A program made the translations under genes and the position numbers. The notes under the pieces were generated by a model. It saw only the letters and a program-made list of their open reading frames with translations. It had not been told where the DNA came from and made no database searches. Source: Cordilura impudica (lineage: Eukaryota; Arthropoda; Insecta; Diptera; Scathophagidae). Taken from it: DNA of 64,000 nucleotides. The DNA is taken from positions 238,084,204 to 238,148,203 of the forward strand of contig OY821518.1 of the NCBI GenBank assembly GCA_963682025.1. The letters run 5' to 3'. Below are positions 12,201 through 23,659 of the stretch, piece after piece (position 1 is the first letter of the stretch; each line of letters opens with the position of its first letter).

Positions 12201-12820
12201 GAATTTGCAGACAAGTCCAGGTCAAGTTTGGAGCAAAATCAATGGATGACATAGATACATCGACAGCTGTTAAAGTATTTCTAGTGTTAAGTAGAGTGGG
12301 TGATCCATCATTCAATATTACCAGATTGTTGTCATTTGCAAAATCTTCAAAAATTCTACCATTTGGGGAGTTTGAGGAAGAACCCCATAATATATTATGA
12401 GAGTTTAAATCCCCTAGTAATATATGATGGACATTTTGATCAATTGTTTACAATTGATGTAGATAGGTTAACATCATGTTCTTTATAAATATTCGTGATA
12501 TGAAGTTCATCATTGATTTTAATTATTACTGTTTGGAAGAGTAAGTTACCTGTAGATATTATATGCCTAGTAACGTTCAAATTTGTTTTCACTAGAACTG
12601 CTATACCTGATTTTGCATAATTATAATCCATGTTGTTGTGGTGAAAAACTTTGTATCCCGGCAAATGTAACAAATGTAGTGTTTTCTCAATGATATGCGT
12701 CTCCTGCAGTACTATGATGTTTGGTTTATGTCTTGCTACCAAAAGTTCGAGAGCATATTTGTTGTTTATGAAGCCTTGTATATTCCACTGGAGAATAGTA
12801 ATGTTAAGGTCCAAAATCAT
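9223..12820 (-). pseudogene. LINE ORF2: endonuclease, RT, RNase H (one frameshift)
   Basis: ORF2 begins 7 bp after ORF1 with an APE-type endonuclease (QWNIQGFINN, VLQETH). The frame breaks near 12440 and resumes at GDLNSHNILWG and SDHFP-like ADHFPIKI. From there 1,030 residues are open to the stop at 9223. The RT has KTAVLSPIPKPGKN, GYRPISLLPVLSKIFEKIL, SEDIEKAFDRV and NGVPQGSPLS. The catalytic YADD box reads YADN. RNase H follows (YTDGSFNN, TTEIAAIK, CTDSLSATQAI, GNERAD), then a terminal CCHC finger (CFYCN...HLLTIC). Apart from the frameshift and the D-to-N change it looks complete. Confidence 0.88.
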
Positions 12821-12826
12821 AAAAGT

Positions 12827-14416
12827 TTATTTTTTGTTTTTGCCCTTTGAGGGCCTTTTTTGTGTGTTCCTTAATGTGTTTGGAGTAATTAACACATTAA
12901 GTTGTGGAAAATTATTGTACCTTTGTGTACAAGGTGAAATATTATCATCTGTTTTACTTGGTGGCGTGTTAAATCCTAGACCATCATTTATATCTTGAAT
13001 GATCATTTCCTCAGTGATGTCTTTATTTGTATTGGAAAGAAAGTATTCATTAAAAGATGTATCAGAATTGCTATCTTTTCCAGCACTGAAAATACTGTCA
13101 TCTTCTGAAAAATCATTATTATTTTTTTCATTTGTTGTATTAGTAATATTTTGTTTTGTTTGATTTGATTTTATTATTTGAGAAACAGAATTTTGTATGT
13201 TTGATATAGATTCTTGATCCTGAGTAAGAATAGGAGTTTCATTTAATATTTCAGTGGTGTCTAATTGCATTTGTGTTGGCAGAGATGTAGAGTTGATGTT
13301 ATTGATATCGTTTGCTTTTATGGTTGTTGAAAAAGCGTTGTGTGATGCGTTATCTTCTTTATCTGCATGTTTATTTCGATTTTCTGTTTGATTGGTTTTG
13401 CTGTGCGTAGGAAATACTGTTGTTGTAGGATTTTGTTTAGTTATTTTATTGTTGTTGTTGTTTGCTATTTGTGCGTATGAAAGACTTTTTATGCCGTTTC
13501 TTTGAATTGGTTGAAGCATATTTACTGTGGGGTTATCATTAAAAACTTTCCATGCTTCACGTGTCGTGCATTTTCTGGAAATTCTGATGTAATTAACCGA
13601 CTTGTGTTTCCAGAATGTAGGGCATTCAGGGTCATATGAAGTATGGGTTTCTACTTGGCAATTGACACAGTATTTTCGATTGCATGTTTCATGTTTTTCC
13701 GTGTAACCACATTCTCGACATTGCTCAACACTTTTGCACCATTTCTTGGTGTGACCCAGTCTCTGGCAGTTTAAACACTTCATTGGGTTTGGGATATATT
13801 CGTCAACTGGGACTCTTTCCCAGCCAAGTTTTAAAAATTCAGGGCGGTTGAAAAGATCAAAACTGATTATTGCTGCTCCAGTAGCCACAATTTTATCGTT
13901 TTCCCTTTTGTTAATTTTACGAACCTCTACGACTTTTTGATCTTTTAATGATTCCAATAGTTCTTCTTCGGGTATTTCTTTAATTTTTCTAGAAAAAATA
14001 CGGCCTTGAGTGATGTTAAGTGTTTTATGCAAAGATATTTTTACAGGAATACAGTCGATGTAGTTGGCTTTAAGAAACTTTTCAGCAGTCTTAACACCAG
14101 GGACTTTGATTAATAGATCACCACTTTTCATCTCTTTGACTTCTAAACGGTCACGTGAAATATGGTTAAGCCCTCTTTCCACTTGAAAAACATTATGAGA
14201 AGCTAGTGGAGGCACTTGTATATTTTCCTTTAAAGAGATAGTCGATGCAACTAAATAACGTGGTAGGTTGTCTTGGGTTGTTGTTATTTCTGGTAGAGGT
14301 AAGAAATCTTCAGGTCGCGGTCTTTTATATTTGTTGGTTTTACTTTTACCGGACGTGAAGTCAAGATCCCGAAACCGGTTGTAATCCGGGGGATGAACCC
14401 CGTTCATATCGCGCAC
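12827..14416 (-). CDS. LINE ORF1: Gag-like nucleic-acid-binding protein
   Basis: An intact 529-codon ORF. An N-terminal domain of about 200 residues is followed by three zinc knuckles: CLNCQRLGHTKKWC, CRECGYTEKHETC and CVNCQVETHTSYDPEC. A long Asn/Ser/Thr-rich tail ends in basic KRPSKGKNKK. This is the layout of ORF1 proteins of I and Jockey elements, which coat the RNA intermediate. Its stop lies 7 bp before the ORF2 start on the same RNA. Confidence 0.88.
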   Translation of the reverse strand: MRDMNGVHPPDYNRFRDLDFTSGKSKTNKYKRPRPEDFLPLPEITTTQDNLPRYLVASTISLKENIQVPPLASHNVFQVERGLNHISRDRLEVKEMKSGDLLIKVPGVKTAEKFLKANYIDCIPVKISLHKTLNITQGRIFSRKIKEIPEEELLESLKDQKVVEVRKINKRENDKIVATGAAIISFDLFNRPEFLKLGWERVPVDEYIPNPMKCLNCQRLGHTKKWCKSVEQCRECGYTEKHETCNRKYCVNCQVETHTSYDPECPTFWKHKSVNYIRISRKCTTREAWKVFNDNPTVNMLQPIQRNGIKSLSYAQIANNNNNKITKQNPTTTVFPTHSKTNQTENRNKHADKEDNASHNAFSTTIKANDINNINSTSLPTQMQLDTTEILNETPILTQDQESISNIQNSVSQIIKSNQTKQNITNTTNEKNNNDFSEDDSIFSAGKDSNSDTSFNEYFLSNTNKDITEEMIIQDINDGLGFNTPPSKTDDNISPCTQRYNNFPQLNVLITPNTLRNTQKRPSKGKNKK

Positions 14417-14429
14417 TCACGCATTTTTA

Positions 14430-14574
14430 TTTTTTACTTTTCATTTTTCATATTCCATTTTTTTTTTATTTTTTATATTTCATTTTTTTTAATTTTTTAT
14501 ATTTCATTTTTCATTTTCCATTTTTCATATTTTATTTTTCATTTTTAGTTTTTTATTTTTTCATTTTTTATTTT
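14430..14574 (+). repeat. Direct repeat, right copy, flanking the I-clade LINE
   Basis: Matches 8688-8845 in word order and orientation. See that entry. Confidence 0.75.
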
Positions 14575-14964
14575 TAATTTTTTATTTTCCATTTTTTATT
14601 TTTCATTTTTTATTTTTCATTTTCAAACAAACAACCAGTTCTCAAAATTGAAGTTTCAATATTTACAATTTGCACGTCATCACGAATATATTTCACAAAA
14701 TTAATGAAATAACAAACTATTCCAACTGCAATTTTGTAAAACTCAACAGCAAGTGCCATCTATGTAACAACTGCAGGGGCTCTGGTCATACTTGTGCGGT
14801 TGTTGAATTATGTATACATATGTTATACGTTTATATTGTGAAATTTTTAACGTTTTATAGCAAAGGGTTGTTGAATTAGCTGAAACAATTTTATATCATA
14901 ATTTTTTCACCAATACAATAATAAGTCACACCGATTTTGTCTTACGGCTCACATGTTACTCTGT
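14575..14964. other. Short non-coding spacer
   Basis: The only notable sequence is CATCTATGTAACA...CAGGGGCTCTG at about 14755-14790. A close copy in the same orientation lies at about 8087-8115, on the other side of the LINE. Confidence 0.4.
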
Positions 14965-15749
14965 TTATACCCTATACCACTATGTGGTTTGGGTATAATG
15001 GCTTTGTGCTGCTGTTTGTAACTACCAAAAATATTTGACCTAGACCCATCTTTTATTATACCAATCGAATCAGAATCACTATCTGATTCGATTTAACGAT
15101 GTCCGTCCGTCCGTCCGTCCGTCCGTCTGTGTGTCTATGTAAAGCTTGTGATCAAACTGCAGGTCGCAAATATGAATATAATTTGATAGAATTTGGTATA
15201 TAAGCTTTTCTCGGTCATAGGATGAACGCTATTGAAATTGGTGAGAATCGGTCCATGTTCAGACCTAGCCCCCATACAAATGACCCCTATGAAATCAACA
15301 TAAATTGCCATAAGATCCAAATTATCATATAAATCTTAGTCAAATTGGGTTTGTATGTGTTTATTACATCCATTAATCCGTAGTCCAAAAATGATCCCTA
15401 TGGGACAACTTTTAGTCATAGGCCCCATATAGAGCTGCTTCCCGATCTTCACTTAAATATATCAAAAAACAAAAATATTGCACGGATTCTATTCAATTTT
15501 CGTTTGTATATATTTTTGCAAAATACAAGAGACTTTACCAAACATGGTCAGGATCGGTCCATTTTAGGGCCTAGTCCCCATATAGATATAGCATCCGATA
15601 TGAACTTTTTCATATCTGCAGCCAAAAAAAATTAATAAAAATCCCACTTTGGTTTATGCTTATTTTGTATATCCAGTTAGTTGGGTCTCTAAACGCATGG
15701 TATAAGGTATCGTATAGTCGGTCTAGACCGACTATAATTTTCTTACTTG
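14965..15749 (+). mobile_element. HINE (Helentron/DINE-1-like) element, copy A
   Basis: Starts TATACCCTATACCACTATG and has a (GTCC)n core near 15104-15127. It ends with the palindrome GTCGGTCTAGACCGAC, then ATAATTTTCTTACTTG, with T on both sides of the insertion. A 3' hairpin shortly before a fixed end, plus insertion between T and T, is the layout described for DINE-1/Helentron-associated elements. Class assignment is inference. No coding capacity. Confidence 0.7.
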
Positions 15750-15795
15750 TTTTTTAATTGTATTGTGAAATATAAATTTACCCCCGTATAGATGT

Positions 15796-16029
15796 TTACA
15801 CATCAAAAATAGGCTGTCCTAATTTCGTAATTTTGTAGAAACAGAGCAGTGAACGTAAATGCAAGTAATTATGAAATTCACAACGCAAAAAGTCTGGGAT
15901 TAGTTTAGAAACCCGATCATGATCATGTACGCGAATATCAAATACATAACGAACAGTTCTTCTAACAACCCTCCAAAGATAGTGTATTCGATATTCCCTG
16001 AGATTGTTAATTAGAATACTCTTTTCCAT
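15796..16029 (-). pseudogene. LINE RT C-terminal fragment
   Basis: The minus strand reads HYLWRVVRRTVRYVFDIRVH and then SKLIPDFLRCEFHNYLHLRS. This aligns by eye with the same region of the LINE at 38520-38839 (LFNRIIRFVYNLRFRDHV). The domain continues at 8036-7807, so about 7.8 kb has been inserted into this older LINE. Confidence 0.65.
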
Positions 16030-16215
16030 AGCTTTAAGGCTTTTATGTCATCCAAATACATACATACGGTATTGTGTACAATAAAAGCATCTAAAGCAAT
16101 GTAAAAATAAACGTTTTTTTATTTCTCGGAATATAAAATTTCCAAAAAAGCAATCTTAACAAATTATGAACAAAATGAACCATAAACTAATATATAAATG
16201 TAAACTTAAACTTTT

Positions 16216-16912
16216 TATACCCTATACCACTATGTGGTTTGGGTATAATGACTTTGTGCTGCTGTTTGTAACTACCAAAAATATTTGACCTAGACCCATC
16301 TTTTATTATACCGATCGAATCAGAATCACTATCTGATTCGATTTAACGATGTCCGTCCGTCCGTCTGTGTGTCCATGTAAAGCTTGTAATCAAACTGCAG
16401 GTCGCAAATATGAATATATTTTGCTGAAATTTGGTATTTAGTCTTTTATCGGCCATGGGATGAACGCTATTGAAATTGGTGAGAATCGGTCCATGTTCAG
16501 ACCTAGCCCCCATACAAATGACCCCTATGAAATCGACTTAAATGATCCCTATGGGACAACTCGTAGTCATAGGCCCCATATAGAGCTATTTCCCGATCTT
16601 CTCTTAAATCTATCAAAAAAACAAAAATATTGCACTGATTCTTCTCAAATTTTGTTTGTATATATTTTTGCAAAATTAAAGAGACCTTACCAAACATGGT
16701 CAGGATCGGTCCATTTTTGGGCCTAGTCCCCATATAGATATAGCATCCGATATGAAATTTTTCATATCTGCAGCCAAAAAAATTAAGAAAAATCCCACTC
16801 AATTTTCTTATTTTCTATATCCAGTTAGTTGGGTCTGAGAGATAGGGTCTCCAAAACGCATGGTATAGTGTATCATATAGTCGGTCTAGACCGACTATAA
16901 TTTTCTTACTTG
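16216..16912 (+). mobile_element. HINE element, copy B
   Basis: Complete copy with the same start, a short (GTCC)n core near 16351, the terminal palindrome at about 16879-16894 and the CTTACTTG end at 16912. Relative to copy A a block is missing in the middle. Confidence 0.75.
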
Positions 16913-17564
16913 TTATTAATTTTTTTGGCTGCAGATATGAAGAAGTTCATATCGGATGCTATATTGATATGGGGCTAGGTCGAAAAATGGACCGATCCTG
17001 ACCATATTTGGTTAAGTCACTTATATTTTGCAAAACATATACAAACCAAATTGGAAAAAAATCTGCGAATATTTTTGTTTTATTATAGGTTTAAGTGAAA
17101 ATCGGGGGAAGCAGCTTTATATGGGGGGCTGTAACTAAGAACTGTCCTGTAGGGTTTATTTTTGGACTACTGATAAATGGATGTACAAAATAAATAAATA
17201 AAAAAACACACAAACATACAAACCCAATTTAACCGAGATCTATATGATAATTTGGATATTATGACAATTTAAGTCGATCTCATAGGGGTCATTTGTATGG
17301 GGACTAGTTCTGAACATGAACCGATTATGGCTGATAGAAGCTTATATACTGATTTTCATCAAAATATATTCATATTGGCGACTTGTAGTTTGATTACAAA
17401 GTTTACGTGGACACACAGACAGACGGACGGACGGACATCGCTAAATCGACTCAGAAAGTGGTTCTAAGTCGATCGGTATAATAACAGATGGGTCTATGTC
17501 AAATATTTTTGGTAGTTACAAATATCAGCATTATACCTTAACCACATAGTAGTTTAGGGTATAA
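16913..17564 (-). mobile_element. HINE element, copy C (inverted, 3'-truncated)
   Basis: Reverse orientation, ending at GGGTATAAAATCCC. It lacks the terminal palindrome and directly abuts the 3' end of copy B, making an inverted pair. The same junction is found at 48100-48127. Confidence 0.7.
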
Positions 17565-17976
17565 AATCCCATATAAATTAAAATGTTTTATTAAATGTCC
17601 AACATAACGTTAGATGCGCCTCTTACGTAATGGTTTCGGATAGGCTTTGAAAAAACTAAAAAATAAATTATTTTGAAACCGACAAATTTGTGAGATCATC
17701 ATAAAATATATCAAAGTTTAGTTTAAGGGGTGGGGATGGGCCATTTACACTTTTTTGGTTCCTTTTTGTAAAAAAGTATATTTTTTTATATAAAATAAAA
17801 TTTTTTTTTGTTATAAAAATAACCTATTTTAAACTCTTTCTTTTAACTCATACTCTCTGTCTGTCTGTCGTGGGGCAACCCCATTCTCACTTATCCAATT
17901 GATCTGAAACTTGGCTAAAAATTGTTCATTCACAGTCATTATAAAATGAATTTTATTAACTCTCAAAATTTTTTAG
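17565..17976. repeat. End of intron 1 with an interspersed repeat piece
   Basis: About 17820-17935 (AAACTCTTTCTTTTAACTC, CTGTCTGTCTGTCGTGGGG) is the inverse of sequence at about 49850-49990. Otherwise AT-rich intron. Confidence 0.5.
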
Positions 17977-18111
17977 TTTGCCTCAAAAAATATAATAACT
18001 AAAGCTGAAATTGTTATCGATACGGAAGAAGGCCTTGAAATAACTGAACCATATACAATTGATCCTGATGTATATGAAAAGATTATAGAAAATAATGAAA
18101 ATCGAAAAAAG
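17977..18111 (+). CDS. Uncharacterised SUMO-motif-rich protein, exon 2
   Basis: 45 codons (residues 584-628) between acceptor TTTTTTAG (17976) and donor AAAAAG|GTCAGA (18112). It continues the exon 1 frame exactly. It holds the first SUMO-interaction-like motif, EIVIDTEEG: a hydrophobic core followed by acidic residues. Confidence 0.75.
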
Positions 18112-18287
18112 GTCAGACAGGCTAATTTAATGAACTGATGCAGAAAACGTTTCTAAAATTTGTCTTATGATACATTATATTATTATTATTTTTCATGTCT
18201 AAACTGATCTTTATTTTCTTTTTATTAATTTTGTTAATCGTTTTACGGCATCTTATCAGTGATTCATTTATATTTCATTCGTTACAG

Positions 18288-18347
18288 ACTCATCCAACCA
18301 TTAAATCAGAAACTATTGATGATGTTGTCTCTATAGATTCCGAATTG
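18288..18347 (+). CDS. Uncharacterised SUMO-motif-rich protein, exon 3
   Basis: 20 codons (residues 629-648), read THPTIKSETIDDVVSIDSEL, between acceptor GTTACAG and donor TTG|GTATAA. It combines an acceptor site (IKSE) with a SUMO-interaction-like motif (VVSIDSE). Confidence 0.7.
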
Positions 18348-18417
18348 GTATAAAATCTTAATATACAATTTTTTTTCAATAACTTAAAATAAGATAAATA
18401 TTTTCATATATTTTAAG

Positions 18418-18849
18418 CACTCCCAAAATAATTCAAATTGGAACGATGTCAATATCAAACGAGAAAAAATCGAAGAATTTTTTGAAAATAATCATTTGTC
18501 CTCCATTGATAAATATAATGATTCTTTAAATACATCCTTAGACGTTAATGCTGACAATTCGATTACAACCGATGTTGATGAGATTTTTTTCACACAACCG
18601 GCTAATGATTTGCAATCAAATTCAACTCAAATAACTTCACCAACATCATCAGTATATTATTCTATCATTGATTTATCATCATCAGATACTGAACAAAAAG
18701 AGCGTAAGATACCTAGAAAGTGGAGAGGTGTACCAAAAGGCAGTAGAAATTTGAAACCAACCAAAAATAGAATAATAGCTAGACATTCAAAGGAAAAAAC
18801 TAAATCACATTCGTACTTGAAAGGCATATTTAGGAGTAATAATAATAAG
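18418..18849 (+). CDS. Uncharacterised SUMO-motif-rich protein, exon 4
   Basis: 144 codons (residues 649-792) between acceptor TTTTAAG (18417) and the strong donor AATAAG|GTAAGT (18850). It carries IKRE, a very typical SUMO-interaction motif (YYSIIDLSSSDTEQKE), and then a basic stretch (KERKIPRKWRGVPKGSRN, KPTKNRIIARHSKEK). The basic stretch could be a nuclear-localisation or DNA/RNA-binding segment. Confidence 0.75.
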
Positions 18850-19600
18850 GTAAGTGTTAAAAGCATTAAATATCTTCCATTATAAAAGAACTCGTTAGTT
18901 TTAACGTTCCTACGGCGCCCGTTGAAAAATGATGAAAATATATATATTTTAAGTAAAAGGCAGTTTTTTCAAGTTTTTTTTTTTAGATATAAGCGAATTT
19001 ATGTTTCACTCCAAACTTTAAAATTTTTCGATCTGTCAATGCTAAAAATAGTTACCGCCTAATTTTTATGGGTAGTTGTAGCAGGGGGGGGGGAGGGGCA
19101 GAATGTCAGTCATTTTACTCTACGGACCCTAGTTTTCGAGCTATGAGTGACTTAATGCTTCCCTTCGAAATTTTACATTTTTTAATGTGGCAATTTTAAA
19201 AATCTATATACAGTCGCTCACAGTTTATTTGATGCAGATAAGTTTTTTTCAAAAACCGATATAAATATATAACAGTTTCGTTCTCAAAATACAAAAAACA
19301 AAGAATGTGGTTTAGTACATTATAGTGTTGTAATTTTATTTAACAAAAAAACAAAACTATGCTTTGTGCTCTCAAGAAACAATTTTTCAATTAAATATTC
19401 TTCCTTTATTTACTTATTTTAACAACTTTTGATATTTACATATGAAATCTTATCTTTACATATAGATATTGCAACAAATAATACATAGGATCTAAAGATA
19501 TTAAATAGTTTTTATATTATTTTTTAATGATTTTTAAAGGAAAATGGCAGGGAAAAAAACCTTTATATGATTTAATAAATTCAAATACTATCTGAAAATA
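18850..19600. other. Intronic sequence without genes
   Basis: AT-rich. TACAGTCGCTCACAGTTTAT at about 19209-19228 resembles the tip of a Tc1-type terminal repeat, but no partner is visible nearby. Confidence 0.35.
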
Positions 19601-19671
19601 TGTATGTGCTTATTAGAAATAATAGACCTCTATAAGCACATAATTTTCAATTTGGTGATTTCTTCTTAATT

Positions 19672-22335
19672 TTACGTCATTTCTCTACATTCTCTTATCA
19701 GTGGGTAAGAGGAATTTTCAATTTTGGTGAAGTAATTGTTATTAATCCTTGTTATGAAATCGATAATTTTTTCATAACCTGTTTCTTCATGAAGAAGATT
19801 TGTAGGATACCTCCAGGGCTTTTTATTTATCATTTTAAGGCATTTGTTTTGTATAATATGTAAGCGTTTTAGGTGACAGTTGGCAGCGTCACTCCAAATA
19901 GGACACGCGTATGTTAATATTGGCCTTATAACACTTTTGAAGAGTAGATTTTTGTTTTTGGGGTTTAGAAATTACCTTCTATTTAGTAGTGGCCATAATG
20001 CTTTAAATGATTTTATAGCTTTTTGACACGTAGCCATAATATGTTGTTTAAAAGTAAGCTTTTTGTCCAAGACAACTCCGAGATATTTGACATGATTAAG
20101 TACATTTATGGTATTATTTCCAATATAAAGATGACGTCTTGGCAGTCTTTTGGGAGATTTGTTGAACGGAAAAATAATTGCTTGGGTCTTGTTTGGATTA
20201 ATTTTGATTTTCCATTTGTGAAAATATTTACTGCAATTTACAAGTCCTTTTCCATTTTCTTCAGGAGTGCACTTGTAAGTTTGTTTGAAGAAATTAACGC
20301 AGTATCATCTGCGTAGTAAGCAACTTTCATATATTTCGGAACTTTGAAATCGGATGTATATATCGAGTAAAGCAATGGCGACAAGACTGATCCTTGAGGT
20401 AACCCTGTGGTAATGGTTTTTGGAGATGATGTTTCATTATTAATCGCAACGTTAAAGCTTCTGCCGTGAATGAAATCTGAAATAAGTTTGCATAAATATT
20501 TTGGTATATTTGCATCAAGAAGTTTAAATACTAGGCCATTATGCCAAACGGTGTCAAACGCTTTTTCGATATCCAACAATATTAGACCCGTTGAACGTTT
20601 ATTGTTTTTATTGCTGATTATTTGATTTTTAATTCTGTTTATTTGGTGAGTAGTGCTATGCCCTTTTTTAAATCCAAATTGTTCTTTAGCAACAATAGAA
20701 TTGGTCGTTACAAATTCACAAAGACGAGAATGTAGTATTTTTTCAAATATTTTACCTAAGTTACTTAATAAACTAATAGGTCTATAGCTATTTGGGTTAT
20801 TTTTTGGCTTACTAGGTTTGTTTATGGCTATAACCTTAGCATTTTTGAAATGGTTTGGGAAATAGTTGAGTTTGATGCAGCTGTTAAATATTATAACCAG
20901 TAATTTTAGAGCTTTGAGTGGTAGTTTCGTTAAGAGCAGGTTCGGAACATTGTCAAAACCAGGAGATTTTGAGGGTTTTATTGATGAGACAATATTCATT
21001 ACTTCTTCTAGAGATGTATGAATTGCAGACTCAGAACTGGGATTTTCCTTCTTAAAATTATTTACTGTTGTATTTATTACTATATCCGCTGAGTGGTTGT
21101 AATTCGAAGTGAGGTTATTTGCTTTGACAAATGTATTTGCCAGGACTTCAGCCTTGTCCTTATCAGATGTTATCCTTGTATTTCCAACCTCAAGGTGAGA
21201 GATTTGATTTTTTCATTTTCCTCGCAAGTTCCTGCTTATTCTCCAAAATGATTTATCACCTGGTTTTAAATTGGATAACAATTGACACCATTTCTTATTG
21301 CGTTCCGAATTAATACTTTTATCAATCATGGTTACTTAGAAACTTAGTACATTGATTATAAAAAGTTTGCTCGGCTATATTTGAAGATCGTTGGCTTTTT
21401 CTTTTAAAGCTTCGTCTTAGTTTAATATATTTTACAGTACTTTCTGGTAATGTGTAATTATTTTGTTGAGTTATTTTAGGTGTAGACCCTTGCTTCGAAA
21501 ACTACGTTTAAAATTTTTGTATTTCCTGATCAATTACTACCTTGGTATTGTATATATCGGAATATAACGTGATTTTATTGTCTAAAAAATTCATATAAAT
21601 ATTCCAGTTGGTTGCACTATAATCATAATAATTGAGGTTAACCTGCAAGGCCATTGATCTTTTAAGTGTACATATAATGGGGCGATGGTCTGATGGTATT
21701 TCGTAATCCATTGTTTTTACGTCTATATTTAAAGCGGAGTTGCTTAAATTGATATCGACTGTGGATGCTTCGCGATTGTGTTGATGGGGGAATAGGGTTG
21801 GACTATTAGGATAGTGTATAAAAAAATTGTTTGATTGCTGTAGATTGTTGAGTGCGATTCCTGCAGTATTATTTGAACGGCAATTCCAAGAACAATGTTT
21901 GGCATTTAGGTCACCAAAAACTATATATTCTTTGGTGGAAGGTGTTAGGTTCAAGTTATCAGCACAGAAGTTATGGGTATATCTTGCTGAATATAACGAA
22001 GATACAACAATTGATCTATTATTTATAATAACTTCAATTGAGATGTTTTCGATTGAAGAAGTGTTTGATATAAAGAGGTTTTTATGAGCGACAGATTTAT
22101 GAACTAACAGAGCTACTCCTCCTCCTCTTGCATCTGTTCTGTCACTTCTATATAAATAATAATTTTTAAAATATGGTCTATGATTTTCTGAAAAAAATGT
22201 TTCATTCAAAGACGCTATTTTAATATTTTCTCGTTCAATTAGTATCTCAAATTGTTTTAATTTAGAAAAGTTTGAAATGCCATTAGCATTCAAGTGAAGC
22301 ATTTTGAATTCGTTTAAATTATTAGTATAATCCAT
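19672..22335 (-). pseudogene. Jockey ORF2: endonuclease and RT, frameshifted
   Basis: The endonuclease is open from 22335 to 21508 (MLHLNANGISNFSKLK, IASLNETFFS, VFGDLNAKHCSWN, IPSDHRPI). The frame then breaks. The RT is open at 20999-20238 (SPGFDNVPN, NSYRPISLLSNLGKIFEKIL, LDIEKAFDTVWH, TGLPQGSVLSP, AYYADDTALI with an intact YADD box). The thumb continues in another frame down to a stop at 19672, including HIMATCQKAIKSFKALWPLL and RPILTYACPIW. At least two frame breaks make it inactive. Confidence 0.85.
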
Positions 22336-23479
22336 GGGCGTATTTTACCATTGACATTACAACTTTGATTTGTTGTACTTTTGAAGTGCACCTATGCAAA
22401 TCATCCATAGCTGTAGTGAAAATATCAAAAAGCTCATCAATGCTAAATAAATCGTTGTTTGTTTTCAGCTGGTTAGCATATGTAGCTTTGCTGTTATTAT
22501 TGATGTTATTGTTACAATTTGTGTTGTTGTTACTTAAATTTGGGAAATCAACCTTTGATTGAAATGAAAAATTTTGTTGTTGCCTGCTGTTGTTATGACT
22601 TTTGGAAGTTACTCTTGTTCTAGTTTCCAAATAGAGAGAACGTAACGGACAGTTGATGTCGTTTGCAGAGTGATCAGTTCTCTCTTTTCCATGTTTTTGC
22701 AATTAAAGCATGTAAAAACAGCTGGTCTTTTTTCATTTGTGTTAAACGGACACACACTTGTATGATGTTGTTCTGCACATATCATACACGCAGCACTTCG
22801 ATGGCAATCTTCACAGCCATGGCCATATATTAAGCAGTTCCAGCATTGAGTTGGTTTATTTATGGATCTAGATTTGTATTTCCAAGAAATTATGATATTG
22901 GACATTGTCCTTACATTTTTTAAGGCAGTTGGGTTAAAATTTTTACGAACAAATTGAACTTTGTAAACAGCATTGTTGTTCGAACTGAATTTGGTGACTA
23001 TTTCAGCCACGGAAGAAGGGGATAGGTTGTAGTTTTTTAACTCTTCGATGATGTCCTCAGGTTTTATGCGGGGTAAACCGTGTAGAAAGGTTGTGTATAA
23101 CCTATTATCTTTGGATCCATATGAATGAAACTCCATTTTACTCTCTTTAAGAATTTGCTTGTAGCATTCGTACAATTCTTTAGTTGGAGCAAATATTTTG
23201 GTACCAATTGAAGTACGTTTGAAAATACAATCTTTACCAAGTAGTTTTCGTATTTCTGCAAATGAGGCGTTGGCTTCTACAACTATAGGTGGAGGTTTGT
23301 GTTGTTTAATATCGTTAATATTTGATGCAGGAGTCCATATCATTGAGACCAGCAAGCAGGCTAAATCTGTTGCTGGAAGTTGACGCGATGTTCGGGTTAA
23401 CAAAACCCGGAGGAAGTTTTGTCATCATCTTGTTCGGAAGTAGCTTTCTTTTAGATGAAGATTTGGCCCCTCGGGCCAT
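22322..23479 (-). pseudogene. Jockey ORF1 (Gag-like), two frameshifts
   Basis: It starts at ATG 23479 (MARGAKSSSKRKLLP, then NRFSLLAGL). The frame shifts near 23340 and the main body is open to about 22700 with knuckles CWNCLIYGHGCEDC and CMICAEQHHTSVC. The next knuckle begins CFNCK in an A-run where one base appears to be missing. The 3' part continues in the other frame to 22322, with an Asn-rich tail. Confidence 0.8.
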
Positions 23480-23659
23480 CGCTAAATTTTTATTCCTGTT
23501 TCAAGCTGAATTGACTACCACGTGAGTTCAAATGAGATCAAGAATAGGCAATTGCAAAAACAAAAATATACACTTGTTGTTATTTTTAAATAGTTGTACT
23601 CTAAGCGCTTTAATTATTTACACGACCGTTCGTAAAGAGAATTAGATTCGAACTGCTCT

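Larger units (their letters stand above)
8966..14425 (-). mobile_element. I-clade non-LTR retrotransposon, near full length
   Basis: On the minus strand the 5' end is near 14425, followed by ORF1 (14416-12827), ORF2 (12820-9223), an AT-rich 3' UTR and an AAAT-repeat tail near 8966-8990. The order endonuclease, reverse transcriptase, RNase H, and a Gag-like ORF1 with zinc knuckles, fits the I clade. The boundaries are approximate because the flanks are the same low-complexity sequence. Confidence 0.8.
7502..17976 (+). other. Intron 1 of the five-exon gene
   Basis: A 10.5-kb intron with donor GTAATT and acceptor TTTTTTAG. It holds a CR1/Jockey-like LINE remnant split at 8036/15796, an (ATTTTT)n tract, an I-clade LINE and three Helentron-like elements, described separately. 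Confidence 0.75.
19600..23600 (-). mobile_element. Jockey-clade non-LTR retrotransposon, decayed
   Basis: On the minus strand ORF1 (from 23479) and ORF2 (from 22335) overlap by 14 bp and end near 19672. Each has frameshifts. ORF2 has no RNase H, which fits Jockey. Ends are approximate. Confidence 0.8.

Noticed and set aside
16460..16802. Frames of about 60-100 codons repeated in all HINE copies (also at 15135, 36590, 37458, 37815, 47512, 47939)
   Set aside because: They recur because the element recurs, differ in length and frame between copies and show no domain.
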